DNA of 64,000 nt, taken from Kineosporia mesophila. GTDB lineage: Bacteria > Actinomycetota > Actinomycetes > Actinomycetales > Kineosporiaceae. How positions within the stretch are numbered: the first letter of the stretch is position 1; every line of letters begins with the position of its first letter. Below the pieces are notes generated by a model that ran no database searches, had not been told where the DNA came from, and saw nothing but the letters and a program-made list of their open reading frames with translations. Below are positions 17,439-29,300 of this stretch, piece by piece. Both the position numbers and the translations under genes were made by a program. The DNA is taken from NCBI RefSeq assembly GCF_021129235.1, contig NZ_JAJOMA010000020.1, positions 1-64,000 of the forward strand, written 5' to 3'.

Positions 17439-18734
17439 ATGCGCACTATGGTCGGCGTGTCGATCGAAGACCTCGCCCAGGCAGCTGGTCCGGCGGCAGG
17501 GACGGTGAGTGACCCCTTGGACGGTCAGCCACTCACCGAGTCCGATGCCGAAGGCTGGATCCCCCGAACCTGTTTCAAGTGTGGCCCACCGCGCACGGTG
17601 GGTATCGAGCTGGAATACCTGATTCACCGGGACGTGAACCCGCCGGAGCATCTGGCGCCGGACAAACTGAAACTGCTTCACGACGACATCCAGACCCAGG
17701 CGCTGCGATCCGGATTCACGGTCGAGCCCGGTGGGCAGGTAGAGCTCAGCTCCCTCCCGGCCGATGATCTTCCCGGTGCGATCGCCGACCTGACAGCAGA
17801 TCTCGAGAAGCTGACCGCCGTCGCGAGTCGCCACGGGGCCCGGCTGACCGGAACCGGAATCGACTCCCTCCCGCTGCCCGGCCGGTACCTGCAGGAACCC
17901 CGGTATGCCGCGATGGAGGAGTATTTCGACCGCACCGGCTCGGCCGGGCGGGTGATGATGCGCGCCAGCGCCTCGGTCCAGGTCAACATCGAGGCCGCGC
18001 GCATCGGTGCCGGACCCGGTGAGTTCGAGCGGCGCTGGGAACTCCTGCACGCGATCGGCCCCGCCACGGCCGCCGCGTTCGGCCGCCCCACCCGGCACCC
18101 CGTCGCCGATCCCCGCCTGAAGGGCTATCGCCTTCTGCGTCAGGGCATCTGGCGGCGCCTCGACCCGGCGCGCTGCCACGCCCCCGTCCCGACCTCCGGT
18201 GAAACGCTTCAGGACGCCTACACCCGCTGGGTTCTCGACGCCCCCGTGCTCGCGGTGCGGCGAAACGGACGACCCTGGACGGCGCCCCGCGACCTGACCT
18301 TCCGCCAGTGGCTGCGTGAGGGTGCCCGGGCCGTGCCGGACGCCGGCCCGCCCACGCTCGAGGACCTGAAGTTCCACATGACCACGCTGTTCCCGCCGGT
18401 GCGGGCGCGAGGGTTCTACGAGGTGCGCTACCTGGACGAGCAGCCCGGCCCCTGGTGGCGGGTGGCCGCCGCCACGGTCGCCGCGCTGATGCAGGACGAC
18501 TCGGCCGGCGACGCCGCGCTGGAGGCCTGCGAGCCGGTGCGCGACGCCTGGGAGCTCGCCGCCCGCGAGGGCCTGGAGAACGACCGGGTGCGCGAGGCGG
18601 CCCGGAAGGTGCTCGAGTACGCCGCGCAGGCCCTGGACCGTGACGGGCTGGGCGAACTGGCGCAGCAGACCTCCGAGTACCTCGACCGCGTGGCCCTGAC
18701 CGAACCGGGCGAAGTGGAGGAGCGACCGTGGTGA
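17439..18734 (+). CDS. egtA: Glutamate-cysteine ligase EgtA (ergothioneine)
   Basis: A 431-residue GCS2-type ligase that makes gamma-glutamylcysteine for EgtB. Motifs: TVGIELEYLI near residue 53, VEPGGQVELSS near 95, and MMRASASVQVNIEA around 172 are the ATP/Glu-binding strands of the family. Followed by egtB, which starts within its last 7 bp. The start is either ATG 17439 or ATG 17448; 17439 is consistent with the candidate promoter above. Clear assignment from both sequence and operon. Confidence 0.9.
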   Translation: MRTMVGVSIEDLAQAAGPAAGTVSDPLDGQPLTESDAEGWIPRTCFKCGPPRTVGIELEYLIHRDVNPPEHLAPDKLKLLHDDIQTQALRSGFTVEPGGQVELSSLPADDLPGAIADLTADLEKLTAVASRHGARLTGTGIDSLPLPGRYLQEPRYAAMEEYFDRTGSAGRVMMRASASVQVNIEAARIGAGPGEFERRWELLHAIGPATAAAFGRPTRHPVADPRLKGYRLLRQGIWRRLDPARCHAPVPTSGETLQDAYTRWVLDAPVLAVRRNGRPWTAPRDLTFRQWLREGARAVPDAGPPTLEDLKFHMTTLFPPVRARGFYEVRYLDEQPGPWWRVAAATVAALMQDDSAGDAALEACEPVRDAWELAAREGLENDRVREAARKVLEYAAQALDRDGLGELAQQTSEYLDRVALTEPGEVEERPW

Positions 18735-20074
18735 CGAGCAACCAGCCCCCCGCGGAGATGGACGACGAGCGGCTGCGGGAGCGCCTGGCCGCCGACCTGA
18801 TCCGTGCCCGCGACCGTACCAAGCAGCTGACGGACGTGGACGACACCGAGCTCACCCACCAGCACTCGCCGCTGATGTCGCCGCTGGTCTGGGACCTGGC
18901 GCACATCGGCAACCAGGAGGAGCTGTGGCTGCTGCGGGACGTGGCCGGCCGCGACCCGCTGCTGCCCGAGACCGTGGACCAGCTCTACGACGCATTCCAG
19001 TACCCCCGCAAGGACCGGCCCAAGCTGCCGCTGCTGGAGGCCGGCCCGTCCCGTCAGTACGTGGACGGCGTGCGCAACAAGGTGCTCGACGTGCTGGAGC
19101 GGATCCCGCTGAACGGGCGCCCGCTGCTGAACCGGGGGTTCGCCTTCGGCATGATCGTGCAGCACGAGCAGCAGCACGACGAGACCATGCTGGCCACCCA
19201 CCAGTTGCGCACCGGAGAGGCGCTGCTGAGCGCCCCGCGGCCACCGCGGGCGTCCACCAAGAATCTCCCGCCCGAGGTCCTGGTGCCGGGTGGCCCCTTC
19301 ACCATGGGCACCGACGTCGAGCCCTGGGCCCTGGACAACGAGCGTCCGGCCCACGCCGTCGACGTACCGGCGTTCTTCATCGACACCACCCCGGTGACCA
19401 ACCGCGCCTACCGCGACTTCGTCGAGGCCGGCGGCTACGACGATGCGCGCTGGTGGCACCCGGCGGGCTGGGCGTACCGGCAGCAGACCGGGCTGAGCGC
19501 CCCGCAGTTCTGGAACCGCGAGGGAAGCACCTGGACCCGGCGGGTTTTCGGGAGTACTGAACCGCTTCACGACGACCAGCCGGTGGTGCACGTCAACTGG
19601 TACGAGGCCGACGCGTACGCCCGCTGGGCCGGTCGCCGGCTGCCGACCGAGGAGGAGTGGGAGAAGGCGGCCCGCTTCGACCCGGTGTCCGGGCGCTCGC
19701 GGCGTTTTCCGTGGGGTGACGAGGAACCGTCCGCCGAGCATGCCAATCTCGGCCAGCGGCACTTGGAACCGGCCGAGGTGGGTGCCTACCCGGCGGGGCG
19801 GTCCGCGCTCGGGGTGCACCAGCTGATGGGCGACGTCTGGGAGTGGACCTCCAGCACGTTCAACGGCTACGACGGATTCCGGGCCTGGCCGTACCGGGAG
19901 TACTCGGAGGTGTTCTTCGGGCACGACCACCGGGTGCTGCGGGGCGGTTCGTTCGGGTCCGACCCCTCGGCCGTGCGGGCCACGTTCCGTAACTGGGACT
20001 ACCCGATCCGGCGGCAGATATTCAGCGGTTTCCGGTGTGCCCGCGACCTGACCCCGGCCGAGCGGGATGTGTAG
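18728..20074 (+). CDS. egtB: Hercynine oxygenase EgtB
   Basis: A 448-residue non-heme iron enzyme that joins gamma-glutamylcysteine to hercynine as a sulfoxide. The N-terminal DinB-like domain supplies the iron ligands: His59 in WDLAHIGNQEE and His146/His150 in QHEQQHDET. The C-terminal formylglycine-generating-enzyme-like domain has GGPFTMGTD, VTNRAYRDFVE, RLPTEEEWEKAARF and VLRGGSFGSDPSAVR. GTG start overlaps egtA by 7 bp and the stop overlaps egtC by 8 bp. Confidence 0.95.
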   Translation: MVTSNQPPAEMDDERLRERLAADLIRARDRTKQLTDVDDTELTHQHSPLMSPLVWDLAHIGNQEELWLLRDVAGRDPLLPETVDQLYDAFQYPRKDRPKLPLLEAGPSRQYVDGVRNKVLDVLERIPLNGRPLLNRGFAFGMIVQHEQQHDETMLATHQLRTGEALLSAPRPPRASTKNLPPEVLVPGGPFTMGTDVEPWALDNERPAHAVDVPAFFIDTTPVTNRAYRDFVEAGGYDDARWWHPAGWAYRQQTGLSAPQFWNREGSTWTRRVFGSTEPLHDDQPVVHVNWYEADAYARWAGRRLPTEEEWEKAARFDPVSGRSRRFPWGDEEPSAEHANLGQRHLEPAEVGAYPAGRSALGVHQLMGDVWEWTSSTFNGYDGFRAWPYREYSEVFFGHDHRVLRGGSFGSDPSAVRATFRNWDYPIRRQIFSGFRCARDLTPAERDV

Positions 20075-20801
20075 ACACCTCGCCTACGCCGGTCCTGCGG
20101 TCCGGATCGGTGAGCTCGTCACCGATCCGCCGCACGCCCTCGTCCGCCAGGCCTGGGCCCCGCGCCGGCAGACCCACGGCATCATGAACGTGGACGGTTT
20201 CGGGCTCGGCTGGTATGCCCCGGGCGATCCGGAACCGGCCCGGCACCGTGGCGACGGCCCGGTCTGGGGCGACGAGACCTTCGCCGACCTGGCCCGCACC
20301 GTGCGCACCACCGGGCTGCTCGCGGCCGTCCGCTCCGGCACCGAGGGCATGGTGTCGGGGCGGGGGGCGGCCGCGCCGTTCCGCGACGGTCCCTGGCTGT
20401 TCAGCCACAACGGCGCCCTGCCGGGCTGGCCCGCATCGGGCGCCGAGCTGGTGAAGGACATCGAACCGGCACGGCTCCTGCGGCTCGACGCACCCACCGA
20501 CGCCGCCGCGCTCTGGGCCCTGACCCTCGACCGGCTGGACGCGGGCCACACCCCCGAGCAGGCCCTGCGACAGGTGGTGCGGCGCACGCTCGAGACCACC
20601 GGAGGGCGGGTGAACCTGCTGCTCACCGACGGCCGGCGGATTGCCGGCACCGCGCAGGGCGCCAGTCTCTCCTACCGCCGCACCCACGGCGGGGTGGTGG
20701 TGGCCTCCGAGGCGTACGACGACGAGGACGGCTGGCACGACGTGCCGGACGGGCAGCTGATCACGGTGGAGGACGGCGACATCGCGCTGAATCCGCTCTA
20801 G
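20067..20801 (+). CDS. egtC: Gamma-glutamyl hercynylcysteine sulfoxide hydrolase EgtC
   Basis: A 244-residue class-II (Ntn) glutamine amidotransferase-like enzyme that removes the glutamate. Cys2 right after Met (MCRHLAYAG) is the nucleophile; the family signatures HGIMNVDGFGLGWY, AVRSGTEG and FSHNGALPGWP are all present. The ATG overlaps egtB, so the two are co-translated. Confidence 0.93.
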   Translation: MCRHLAYAGPAVRIGELVTDPPHALVRQAWAPRRQTHGIMNVDGFGLGWYAPGDPEPARHRGDGPVWGDETFADLARTVRTTGLLAAVRSGTEGMVSGRGAAAPFRDGPWLFSHNGALPGWPASGAELVKDIEPARLLRLDAPTDAAALWALTLDRLDAGHTPEQALRQVVRRTLETTGGRVNLLLTDGRRIAGTAQGASLSYRRTHGGVVVASEAYDDEDGWHDVPDGQLITVEDGDIALNPL

Positions 20802-20808
20802 AGCAGAA

Positions 20809-21792
20809 ATGGATCCCATGGACTACGGTTTCACCGATCATCTGCCCGAGGACTTCGCCGACGAGAGCCTGCGCGCCGACGTGCTCACCGGATTCGGGGC
20901 GACACCGAAATGGCTTCCCCCGAAATGGTTCTACGACAAGACCGGCAGTGAGCTGTTCGAGGACATCACCCGGCTGCCGGAGTACTACCCGACGCGCAGC
21001 GAGCGGGCGATCTTACAGGTGGACGCGGCGGGTATCGTCGGGCGGGCCGGTGCCCGGCATCTGGTGGAACTGGGGTCGGGGTCGTCCGGGAAGACCCGGC
21101 TGCTGCTCGATCGGCTGGATCAGGACCGGGCCGTCTACACGGCGCTCGACGTCAGCGGAAGTGCGCTGCGACAGGCCGCCCAGGCGCTGCGTCTTGCCTA
21201 TCCCCGGCTCCGGATCGAGGCCGTGCGTGCGGATTTCGAGAAACACCTCACCGCGGTGCTGCAGAGTGGCCCGGACGAGGGGCATCGCCTCATCGCCTTC
21301 CTCGGTGGAACGATCGGCAACCTTCGCCCCGAACAGCGCCAGGCCTTCCTCTCGGCCGTGCGGGACGGCCTGGGGCCCACGGACTCGTTCCTGCTCGGCG
21401 CCGACCTGGTGAAGTCGCCCGCCGTGCTGGTGCCTGCCTACGACGATGCGGCCGGGGTGACCGCGGCGTTCAACCTGAACCTGTTACAGGTGCTGAATGA
21501 CCGGCTGGGAGCCAATTTCGCTCCCGGATCGTTCGAACACCGGGCGCTCTGGAACGAGCCGGAGGCCTGGATCGAGATGCGACTACGGGCGAAGAACGAC
21601 CTCACCGTGCGGTTCGCCGATCTCGACCTCACTGTCGAGTTCGGCGCGGGCGAGGAACTGCGCACCGAGATCTCCGCCAAGTTCACCCGTCCCCGTCTCG
21701 AGGAAGAGCTCTCACAGGCCGGTTTCGCGCCGGACGGCTGGTGGACCGATCCGGACGGCCGGTTCTCGCTCTCCCTCTGGAAGCCGCTCTAG
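20809..21792 (+). CDS. egtD: Histidine N-alpha-methyltransferase EgtD
   Basis: A 327-residue SAM-dependent enzyme that trimethylates histidine to hercynine, the first step. SAM-binding [19 protein letters not shown] near 84-102, [20 protein letters not shown] and AFLGGTIGN are EgtD hallmarks. Starts 8 bp after egtC. No egtE lyase gene follows; the stop TAG overlaps the stop of the convergent gene by 3 bp (shared CTAG). Confidence 0.94.
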   Translation: MDPMDYGFTDHLPEDFADESLRADVLTGFGATPKWLPPKWFYDKTGSELFEDITRLPEYYPTRSERAILQVDAAGIVGRAGARHLVELGSGSSGKTRLLLDRLDQDRAVYTALDVSGSALRQAAQALRLAYPRLRIEAVRADFEKHLTAVLQSGPDEGHRLIAFLGGTIGNLRPEQRQAFLSAVRDGLGPTDSFLLGADLVKSPAVLVPAYDDAAGVTAAFNLNLLQVLNDRLGANFAPGSFEHRALWNEPEAWIEMRLRAKNDLTVRFADLDLTVEFGAGEELRTEISAKFTRPRLEEELSQAGFAPDGWWTDPDGRFSLSLWKPL

Positions 21793-23372
21793 GACGACTC
21801 CAGTTCCTGGGCCATCCGGGCCTGGATCTCCAGGATCTCCTGGATCCGGTTCTGCACCGAGTCCATCTGGCCGATGATCTCACTGGTGCTCTGGATGCCG
21901 GTGGCCACGGAGCGGGCGTTCGTCTGGATCGCGGCGATCTGGTCGGACACCTGTCCCGTGGCCCGGGCGGTCTCCTGGGCCAGCTGCTTCACCTCGTCCG
22001 CGACCACGGCGAAGCCCTTACCGGCGTCACCGGCCCGGGCCGCCTCGATCGTGGCGTTCAGGGCCAGCAGGTTGGTCTGGTCGGCGATGCTGGAGATGAT
22101 CTTGATCACGTCACCGATCGCCGCCGAGGCCGCTCCCAGATTCTCCACCTCGCCGGTCATCTCCCCGGCCCGGTCGACGGCCTCACCGGCTACCCGGGTG
22201 GCGTCCTGGGTGGCTCCGCGTAGCTGTTGGACCGTGTCAAAAAGTGCACGGGCACCGGACTTTTCGGACTCACCCCGGCGCAGTGACTCGACCCGCTGGG
22301 AGACCAGCTGCTGCACGTTGCGCAGGGCACCCATCCGCGACTCGGACAGCTCGATCGTCTCGGTGGTGAAGAAGTCCATCGTGCCGATCACCCGGCCGCC
22401 GATGATGATCGGGAAACAGATGCCCGACTTCACCCCGGCCCGGCCGGCTGCGGGAGCCCGCACGCAGTCGGTCAGGTCGGCCAGGTTCTTCACGAAGATC
22501 AGGTCACGTGCCCGCCAGGCCCGGCCCGAGAGGCCCACGCCCTCGGCGAAGCTCGCAGCCAGGGTGACCTGGCGGAACTCGTCGCCGGCCGATCCTGACT
22601 CCAGCTCGAACCGCAGCACGTCCTCGCCTTCGGCAATGCTCCAGAAGGAGCCGTAGGCCCAGCCGAACGAGTCCCGGACAGCCTCCAGGGCCGCCCGCTT
22701 GCATCCGGACTCGTCGACGACCTGGTTCAGGGTGCTGACCACCTCGGTGACGGCCAGCCGGTCGTCGGCGACCTCCTGGAGCTGGGCCTGGGCGACGGCC
22801 CGGTACACGGCCATGTCGGCCAGTTTGGCGATCTCCACGATCTTCTCGCGGCGACCGGCGTTGGGGGCGATCGGGTGGGACGAGAAGTACTCCAGCACCC
22901 CGCGGACCTGGCCCTGGTTGCTGACGGGGTAGAACATGCCGGCGATCATGCCCATCTTGTCCGCGGCCTGGGCCCGGACCGAGCCGGGGGCGTCGGCCAG
23001 GTTGTCGATGAAGATCGGCTCGCCGGAACGGAACGCGCGGCCCACCAGGCTGGAGTCCATGGAATTACGTTTACCCGGGAAAGCCGCCGCCATGGAACCG
23101 GCGATTTTTCCCGACTCGTGGATCAGCCGGAGTTCACCGGCCTCCAGCAGCCAGGCAGCGCCGTAATCCACACCGCTGGCCCGGACGAAGGCGTCCACCG
23201 AGATGCGATAGGCACTCTCCTCGCTGGTCACCGAACCCAGCGCCTCGATGACCTCGGCGTACGTCTCCACGTCGCGAGGTGCGGCGAACTGTGCCGGTGT
23301 GCCGCCGGCGCGCTTTCTGCCAAACACCACGGATCTCCCATTCCCCAGTTGTGCAGTGGCGCGCAGCGCCAC
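21789..23372 (-). CDS. Soluble GAF-GAF methyl-accepting chemotaxis-like transducer
   Basis: A 527-residue protein with no membrane helix. Two GAF-type sensor domains (about 40-190 and 205-355), then a short MCP signalling domain whose tip has [20 protein letters not shown], as expected of CheA/CheW-coupled receptors, but the usual C-terminal methylation helix is shorter. GAF2 shares [20 protein letters not shown] with GAF-MCPs of actinomycetes. GTG at 23372 gives the full protein; a GTG with GGGAG before it near 23331 is an alternative. No che genes are nearby. Confidence 0.78.
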   Translation of the reverse strand: MALRATAQLGNGRSVVFGRKRAGGTPAQFAAPRDVETYAEVIEALGSVTSEESAYRISVDAFVRASGVDYGAAWLLEAGELRLIHESGKIAGSMAAAFPGKRNSMDSSLVGRAFRSGEPIFIDNLADAPGSVRAQAADKMGMIAGMFYPVSNQGQVRGVLEYFSSHPIAPNAGRREKIVEIAKLADMAVYRAVAQAQLQEVADDRLAVTEVVSTLNQVVDESGCKRAALEAVRDSFGWAYGSFWSIAEGEDVLRFELESGSAGDEFRQVTLAASFAEGVGLSGRAWRARDLIFVKNLADLTDCVRAPAAGRAGVKSGICFPIIIGGRVIGTMDFFTTETIELSESRMGALRNVQQLVSQRVESLRRGESEKSGARALFDTVQQLRGATQDATRVAGEAVDRAGEMTGEVENLGAASAAIGDVIKIISSIADQTNLLALNATIEAARAGDAGKGFAVVADEVKQLAQETARATGQVSDQIAAIQTNARSVATGIQSTSEIIGQMDSVQNRIQEILEIQARMAQELESS

Positions 23373-23422
23373 CCTTCCAGGAGATCGGTCCGTGGGAGGT
23401 GAGTCTTGAACCCGAAGGGCAG

Positions 23423-23467
23423 GACGCGCGTCCTCAAATTCTCTTCCCGAACTCGAGGACGCGCGTC
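23423..23467. terminator. Hairpin after ppc
   Basis: GACGCGCGTCCTC at 23423-23435 pairs with 23455-23467, 13 bp with a 19-nt loop. AGGACGCGCGTCCT (23421-23434) is itself a palindrome repeated as GGACGCGCGTC at 23457. It lies 6 bp after the ppc stop and before the start of the next minus-strand gene, so it may limit read-through. Confidence 0.5.
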
Positions 23468-23473
23468 GGGCGG

Positions 23474-26338
23474 TCAGCCGGTGTTGCGCAGCCCGGCGGC
23501 GATGCCGTTGATCGTGAGCAGCAGTGCCCGCTGCAGATCCGGGTCGGGCGTGAGGCCCGACGCCGAGGCCTGCCGCGAGCGGGCCAGCAGCGAGATCTGC
23601 AGCGCGTGCAGCGGAGCCAGGTAGGTGTCCCGCAGCTCCAGCGTGCGGCGCAGCACGGGCGACGCGGCCAGCAGCTGGTCGCGCCCGGTGACCCGCAGCA
23701 CCTCCTGCACCGTGCGCTCGTGCTCGGCCTCGATGACGGCGAAGAGCTTGGCGGCCTCGTCGTCACCCACCAGCGTGCGTACGTAGCGACCGGCGATCTG
23801 CAGGTCGGTCTTGGCCAGCGTCATCTGCACGTTCGACAGGAACGTGCGGAAGAAGCGCCAGGAGCCGTACATCTGCTTGAGCGTGTCCTCACGGCCGTCC
23901 TCGCGGGCCGCCGCCAGGCCACTGCCGACCCCGAACCAGCCGGGCAGGTTCATCCGCGACTGGGTCCAGCCGAACACCCACGGAATGGCCCGCAGGTCGT
24001 CGAGACCACCCGGGCCACCGGGCCGGCGCGAGGGCCGGGAACCGATATTCAGGTTGCCCAGCTCGTCCACCGGGGTCGCGGTGACGAAGAACGGCACCAG
24101 CAGCGGGTCTCGCACCAGCGACCGGTAGGCCACCTGGGCCGATCCGGCGACCAGGTCCATGGTGCTGTTCCAGCCGTTCAGCACGTCGTCCGGCAGGCGC
24201 GAGGTGCGGTGCAGCACCGAGGCCTCCAGCACCGCGGCGAGCGCCAGCTCGATGTTCTCGCGGCCCAGCTGGGGCAGCGTGTACTTGTCCGAGATCACCT
24301 CGCCCTGCTCGGTGACCTTGATCGGGCCGTTCAGGCTGCCGTACGGCTGGGACAGGATCGCCTCGCCGGTCGGGCCGCCACCGCGCCCGACCGAGCCGCC
24401 GCGGCCGTGGAACAGCCGCAGCACCACGCCGTGCCGGGCGGCGACGTCGCGCAGTGCCCGCTGGGCGCGGTGGATCTGCCACTGGGAGGCCGCGATCCCG
24501 GCGTCCTTGGAGCTGTCGGAGTAGCCCAGCATGATCTCCTGGACCTCGCCGCGGGCCGTGACCACCCGGCGGTAGGCGGCGTCGGAGAGCAGGGCGTCCA
24601 TCAGCGGGCCGGCGGCCTCGAGCTCGGTGACCGTCTCGAAGAGCGGCACGAAGCCGATCTTCGCCCAGGCCGGGGCCTGCTCGCTGCCGGTGTCGACCAG
24701 CCCGGCCTCGCGGGCCAGCACCACCACGGCCAGGATGTCGTCGATGTCCTGCGCCATCGAGACGATGTAGCTCTCGATCACGTCGGGGCCGAACTTCTGC
24801 AGGGCCCGGCGGATGGTGTGGAACAGATCGAGGACGCCCGCGGCGGGCTGGGGGAGGGTGTCCACGCCCGCGCCGATCAGGGGGCGACGGTGGGCGAGTT
24901 CCCCGGACAGCACCTGGATCCGGGTGGGCCGTTCCAGCTCGGCGTAGGGCTGATCGAGCTCCCCCAGGCGGTCGAACAGCGTGGCCAGGGCGGCGTGGTG
25001 GCGGCCGGCGTGCTCACGGATGTCGAGCGTGGCCATGCCCATCCCGACGGCCACGGCGGTGCGCAGCAGGCGCAGCACCGGGCCGTTCGCGATCAGGGCG
25101 CCGTCGTGGGCCAGCAGCGAGTCGCGGATCAGTTCCAGGTCGGCGATGACCTCGTCGAAACCCAGGTAGTCGCGGCCGGGCTCGTGCGGGGTGCCGTTGT
25201 CCAGGCGGTCGCGGGTCCGCGACAGGCGCACCCGGATGTAGCTGAGCTTGAGCCGGTAGGGCTCCTCGTAGTTCAGCCCGATGAAGGCCGCGTAGGCGCC
25301 GGGCAGGGCCAGGCGGTCGGCCTCCAGGCTGGTCTTCAGCTCGTCGCTGACGGAGACGACGCGGGTGGAGGAGGCCAGGTCGAGCACCAGTTCGTCGACC
25401 GCCGAGATCAGCTCGCGCAGGCCGAAGTCGTGCTGCAGGCCGAGCACGTCGAGCGTGACCTGGGGGGTGACGTTCGGGTTGCCGTCGCGGTCGCCGCCGG
25501 CCCAGGTGCCGAAGCGCAGCGGCCGGGCGCCGGCGGGCAGCTCGATGCCGATCCCGGCCAGCTGGAGGTCGAGCTCTTCCAGCAGGTCGGGCACCACCTG
25601 GGCGGTGAGCGTCTGCAGGTAGTAGATCGCCGTGCGGGCCTCGTCGGTCGGCTTGGGCCGCTCGGTGCGCAGTTCGTCGGTCTGCCAGAGCAGGTCGACC
25701 AGCTCGGCCAGCCGGCGGTGGGTGCGGGCCTCGTCGACGGCCCGGCCGCGCGGGTCTTCCTGCTCGAGGATCAGGTCGGCGATCTTGCGCAGCAGGTCGA
25801 GCACCGAGCGGCGGCTGGCCTCGGTGGGGTGCGCGGTGAACACCGGCCGCAGCTCGACCCGGGCCAGGATCTCCTTGACCAGTTCCGGGTCGATGTCGCC
25901 GGAGTCGATGGCCTCGCCGATCCGGCCGACCGTGGCCTGCAGCGGGCCCTCCGGGCGGGCCGTCAGCTCCTGCCAGCGGTGCAGTTGCTCGGTGATGTTG
26001 GCGAGCTGGAAGTAGGCGGTGAAGGCCCGGCCCAGCACGATCGCCGTCGGGTCGTCCAGATCGCTCAGCAGAGTGTGGAGCTCACCGTCGTCGGGCTGCC
26101 GGGCCAGCACGCGGACCTGCTCGACCAGGGCCAGCAGTTCCGGTCCCTCGTGCCGGGTCAGGGCCTCGCCGAGCAGGGTGGAGAGCTGCCGGACCGAGGC
26201 CCGCAGGGCGGTGTGCTGCTCGTCGGAGGCCACGCCACCGGCGAACTGACCGACATCGGGCTCCCGGTGATCGGCGTCCACCATCTGCTGGACGTCGGCC
26301 TCGCTGGGGCTCTGGGGCGGGGCGGAGTCGTCGCTCAT
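23474..26338 (-). CDS. ppc: Phosphoenolpyruvate carboxylase
   Basis: A 954-residue enzyme making oxaloacetate from PEP and bicarbonate. The catalytic His is in [15 protein letters not shown] near 168-182; [10 protein letters not shown] near 605-614 and [16 protein letters not shown] near 645-660 carry the essential Lys and Gly-rich PEP loop. Length is normal for an anaplerotic bacterial PEPC. ATG at 26338 overlaps the stop of the SARP gene by 4 bp (ATGA), so its translation is coupled to a regulator gene, which is unusual. Confidence 0.95.
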   Translation of the reverse strand: MSDDSAPPQSPSEADVQQMVDADHREPDVGQFAGGVASDEQHTALRASVRQLSTLLGEALTRHEGPELLALVEQVRVLARQPDDGELHTLLSDLDDPTAIVLGRAFTAYFQLANITEQLHRWQELTARPEGPLQATVGRIGEAIDSGDIDPELVKEILARVELRPVFTAHPTEASRRSVLDLLRKIADLILEQEDPRGRAVDEARTHRRLAELVDLLWQTDELRTERPKPTDEARTAIYYLQTLTAQVVPDLLEELDLQLAGIGIELPAGARPLRFGTWAGGDRDGNPNVTPQVTLDVLGLQHDFGLRELISAVDELVLDLASSTRVVSVSDELKTSLEADRLALPGAYAAFIGLNYEEPYRLKLSYIRVRLSRTRDRLDNGTPHEPGRDYLGFDEVIADLELIRDSLLAHDGALIANGPVLRLLRTAVAVGMGMATLDIREHAGRHHAALATLFDRLGELDQPYAELERPTRIQVLSGELAHRRPLIGAGVDTLPQPAAGVLDLFHTIRRALQKFGPDVIESYIVSMAQDIDDILAVVVLAREAGLVDTGSEQAPAWAKIGFVPLFETVTELEAAGPLMDALLSDAAYRRVVTARGEVQEIMLGYSDSSKDAGIAASQWQIHRAQRALRDVAARHGVVLRLFHGRGGSVGRGGGPTGEAILSQPYGSLNGPIKVTEQGEVISDKYTLPQLGRENIELALAAVLEASVLHRTSRLPDDVLNGWNSTMDLVAGSAQVAYRSLVRDPLLVPFFVTATPVDELGNLNIGSRPSRRPGGPGGLDDLRAIPWVFGWTQSRMNLPGWFGVGSGLAAAREDGREDTLKQMYGSWRFFRTFLSNVQMTLAKTDLQIAGRYVRTLVGDDEAAKLFAVIEAEHERTVQEVLRVTGRDQLLAASPVLRRTLELRDTYLAPLHALQISLLARSRQASASGLTPDPDLQRALLLTINGIAAGLRNTG

Positions 26339-29300
26339 GGGCTTGAGTCTGCCGCAAGCTCCTCGTCGTCCGGGAGGGTCATCCGCTGGTGAAGAATCCG
26401 AGGTGCCGGTGCTCCTGGTTCCGGGATCTGAACAACCGGTCCGACAGGTGGGACGAATCGGGGCTCATCGAATGGTTCGCCCCGCACCCAGGCGGTGCCC
26501 CAGGAGGCCGGTGCGCCGAGCCCGGTGAGCACCGCGAACGGCACCGCGGCCCCGGTCTCGGTGTCCACCAGGTCGTGCCGGCCCGGGCCCGTCCGCTCCA
26601 GTTCGGCCTCGGTGGCCGCCAGTACCTCGCGGGTCAGCCGGCCCACCACCGCCAGGCCCCGGGTCTGGCGCCAGGCCCGGCCGGTGGCCAGCAGCCGCAC
26701 CGCCGCTCGCCGCTCGCCCTGGGCCAGTGCGACCGCCCCGAGCAGGCTGACGGTGTCGGGCAGGGTGAGCAGCTGCCCGGCCTCGTACATCAGCGGCAGC
26801 GCGGCCCGCAGCGCCGTGCCCGCCGCGTCCGGCCCGCCCAGCCGCAGCTGCACCAGCCCGGTGCCGGCCAGCACGTCGGCCCGTAGCGGCACCGACTGCC
26901 CGCCGCCGGCCGCGGCCGCCGCCTCGGTCAGCAGGTCGCTCGCGCGGACCGCGTCGTCCTGGTCGGCGGCCACCGCGGCCAGGTTCACCAGGGCCACGGC
27001 CAGGTTGCTCGAGGCCTGCTCGACCTGCGACCAGGCCCGGAACGACTCGAACAGCGACTCGGCCGCGTCCGGGTGCCCGGTCTCGTCGAGCAGTTCACCG
27101 TGCTCGTTGCCCAGCCGCACCACCAGGGCCCAGGCCCCGGCCCGGCGGGCGGCCAGCAGTGCCTCCTCGACCAGGGTCAGGGCGTGGGCGGGCAGACCGC
27201 AGTAGCGGGCGGCGACCGAGCGGGCGGCCAGGGTGCGGGCGGTCAGCTCACCGTCGTCGATGGCCCGGGCGGCCTGGTAGGCACCGTTCAGGGCGGGCTG
27301 CGCGCGTTCCAGGTCGGCGCCGACCAGCGCCAGGTTGCCCACCATCAGCAGCAGCCGGGCGCGCTCGTGCTCGGAGGTGGCGGCGTCCCGCGCGGCCTCC
27401 ACCCAGTGGTCGGCCTGCCGCAGCCGACCGGTGTAGAACCAGTGGCCGAGCAGACTCAGCACCAGGCCCACCAGCAGGCTGCCGTCGCGGGCCGTGGCCG
27501 CGTGCTCCAGGGCGGCGGTCAGGTTGGCGGCCTCCGACTCCAGCGCCAGCAGCACGGGGGAGTCGGGGTTACGGCCGGGCTCGTCGGCGGCCTGGCGGGC
27601 CAGGCCGGCGAAGTAGCGCGCGTGCCGGTCGGAGACGGACCGGCGCTGCTCGGGCGGCCGGGCGGCCAGCATCTCGGTGGCGTACTCGCGGATCGTGGCG
27701 AGCATGCCGAAGCGCCCGGAGCCGTCGGCCAGCACCAGACTGTGATCGACGAGACGGTCCAGCTCGGCCAGGGCCCCGGCCTCGCACACCGCCTCCATGG
27801 CCTCGAGCGTCCAGCCGCCGCTGAACACCGACAGGTCGGCCAGCAGCCGCACGCTCCGGTCGGGCAGCCGGGCCATCGCCTCGTCCAGCAGAGCCCGCAG
27901 GCTGCGCTGGCGCTCGGGCAGGTCGGACGGGCCGTGCCGGAGCAGCTCCAGCCGTCCGGCCGGGCGCAGGCGCCGCCGCATCTCCTCCGGGGACAGCGTG
28001 CGGATCCGGGCCGCGGCCAGCTCGATCGCCAGCGGGTGCCCGTCGAGCAGCTCGCAGACCGCGCCCACCTCGTCCGCGTTCACGCTGGTCACCTCGAAAC
28101 CGGGCAGCACGGCCGCGGCCCGGTCGCGGAACAGCCGCACGGCGTCGGGCGGGGCCAGCGGGGGCACGGGCAGCAGGTGCTCGCCGCGCAGGCGCAGCGC
28201 CGTGCGGCTCGTGGTCAGCACGCTCAGCGAGCCGGCCCGGTCGAGCAGCTCGGCCACCACCCCGGCGGCCGCGGGCGGGGCCTGCTCCATCTCGTCCAGC
28301 ACGAGCAGCGTCGGCTCCTCGTCCAGCGCCGCCGCCACCAGCTCGGGCAGAGGCCTCTCCTGCCGGCCGGTGTGTCCCAGGGCCCGGCCGATCGCGGTCA
28401 GCAGTTCCTCGGGGCCGCGCACCCCGTCCAGGCCGGTCAGCACGGTGCGGCGTCCCGGGGCCGTGCGGTGGGCGATCTCCAGGGCCAGCCGGGTCTTGCC
28501 GATCCCGCCCGGCCCGATCACGGTGACCAGCCGGGTGCCCCCGGCCAGCAGGTCGTGGGCGGCCCGCAGCTCGGGGTCGCGGCCGATCAGGCCGGTGCGA
28601 GGACGCGGGGGGCTGCGCCGGCGGGCCGGGGTCAGGGAGGTCGCGTGGCGCAGCACCTCGGCCTGCAGGTCACGCAGCGCGGGGGAGGGATCAACCCCCA
28701 GCTCCTCGTCCAGCCGGTGCTGGGCCGCGGAGAAGGCGGCCAGCGCGTCGGCCTGCCGCCCGGACCGGTACAGCGCCGTCATCAGCTGGCCGGTGAACCG
28801 TTCGTCCAGGGGATGGCTGCGCACCAGTTCCTGCAGCTCGGGCACGATCGCGGCGTCCAGGCCGAGGGCCGCGTCGGCGTCCAGCCGGGCCGCCAGCGCC
28901 GACAGCCGCAGGCTCTCCAGCCGGACCCGGTGCACCTCACCGATGCTGCTGGTCAGGTCGGTCAGGGCGGGCCCGCGCCAGAGCCCGAGGGCCGCCCGCA
29001 GCTCGCGGGCGGCGGAGCGGGGGTCACCGGCGGCCAGCGCGGCCTGCCCGGTGGCCGCGGCCTGCTCGAAGCGGTGCAGGTCGATGGCCTCGGGCGGCAC
29101 GTCGAGCAGATAGCCCTGCGAGGTGCTGCGCAGCACCGGGTCGGGGCCCAGCACCCGGCGCAGGCGGGACACGTAGACCTGCATGGTGTTGACGGCGCCC
29201 CTGGGCGACGCCTCGTCCCACAACTGGTCGATGAGGCGCTCGGTGGAGATCGGGGTGCGGGCTGACAGAGCGAGCAGAATGAATACGGCCCGTGATTGGC

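Noticed and set aside
23279-26392. Open frame of over 1000 codons on the plus strand opposite ppc
   Set aside because: Composition is Gln/His/Arg/Gly-rich without known domains, while the minus strand encodes a clear PEP carboxylase.
27073-29265. Plus-strand frame opposite the SARP gene
   Set aside because: Gly/Gln/His-rich shadow; the minus strand has SARP, BTAD and NB-ARC motifs.
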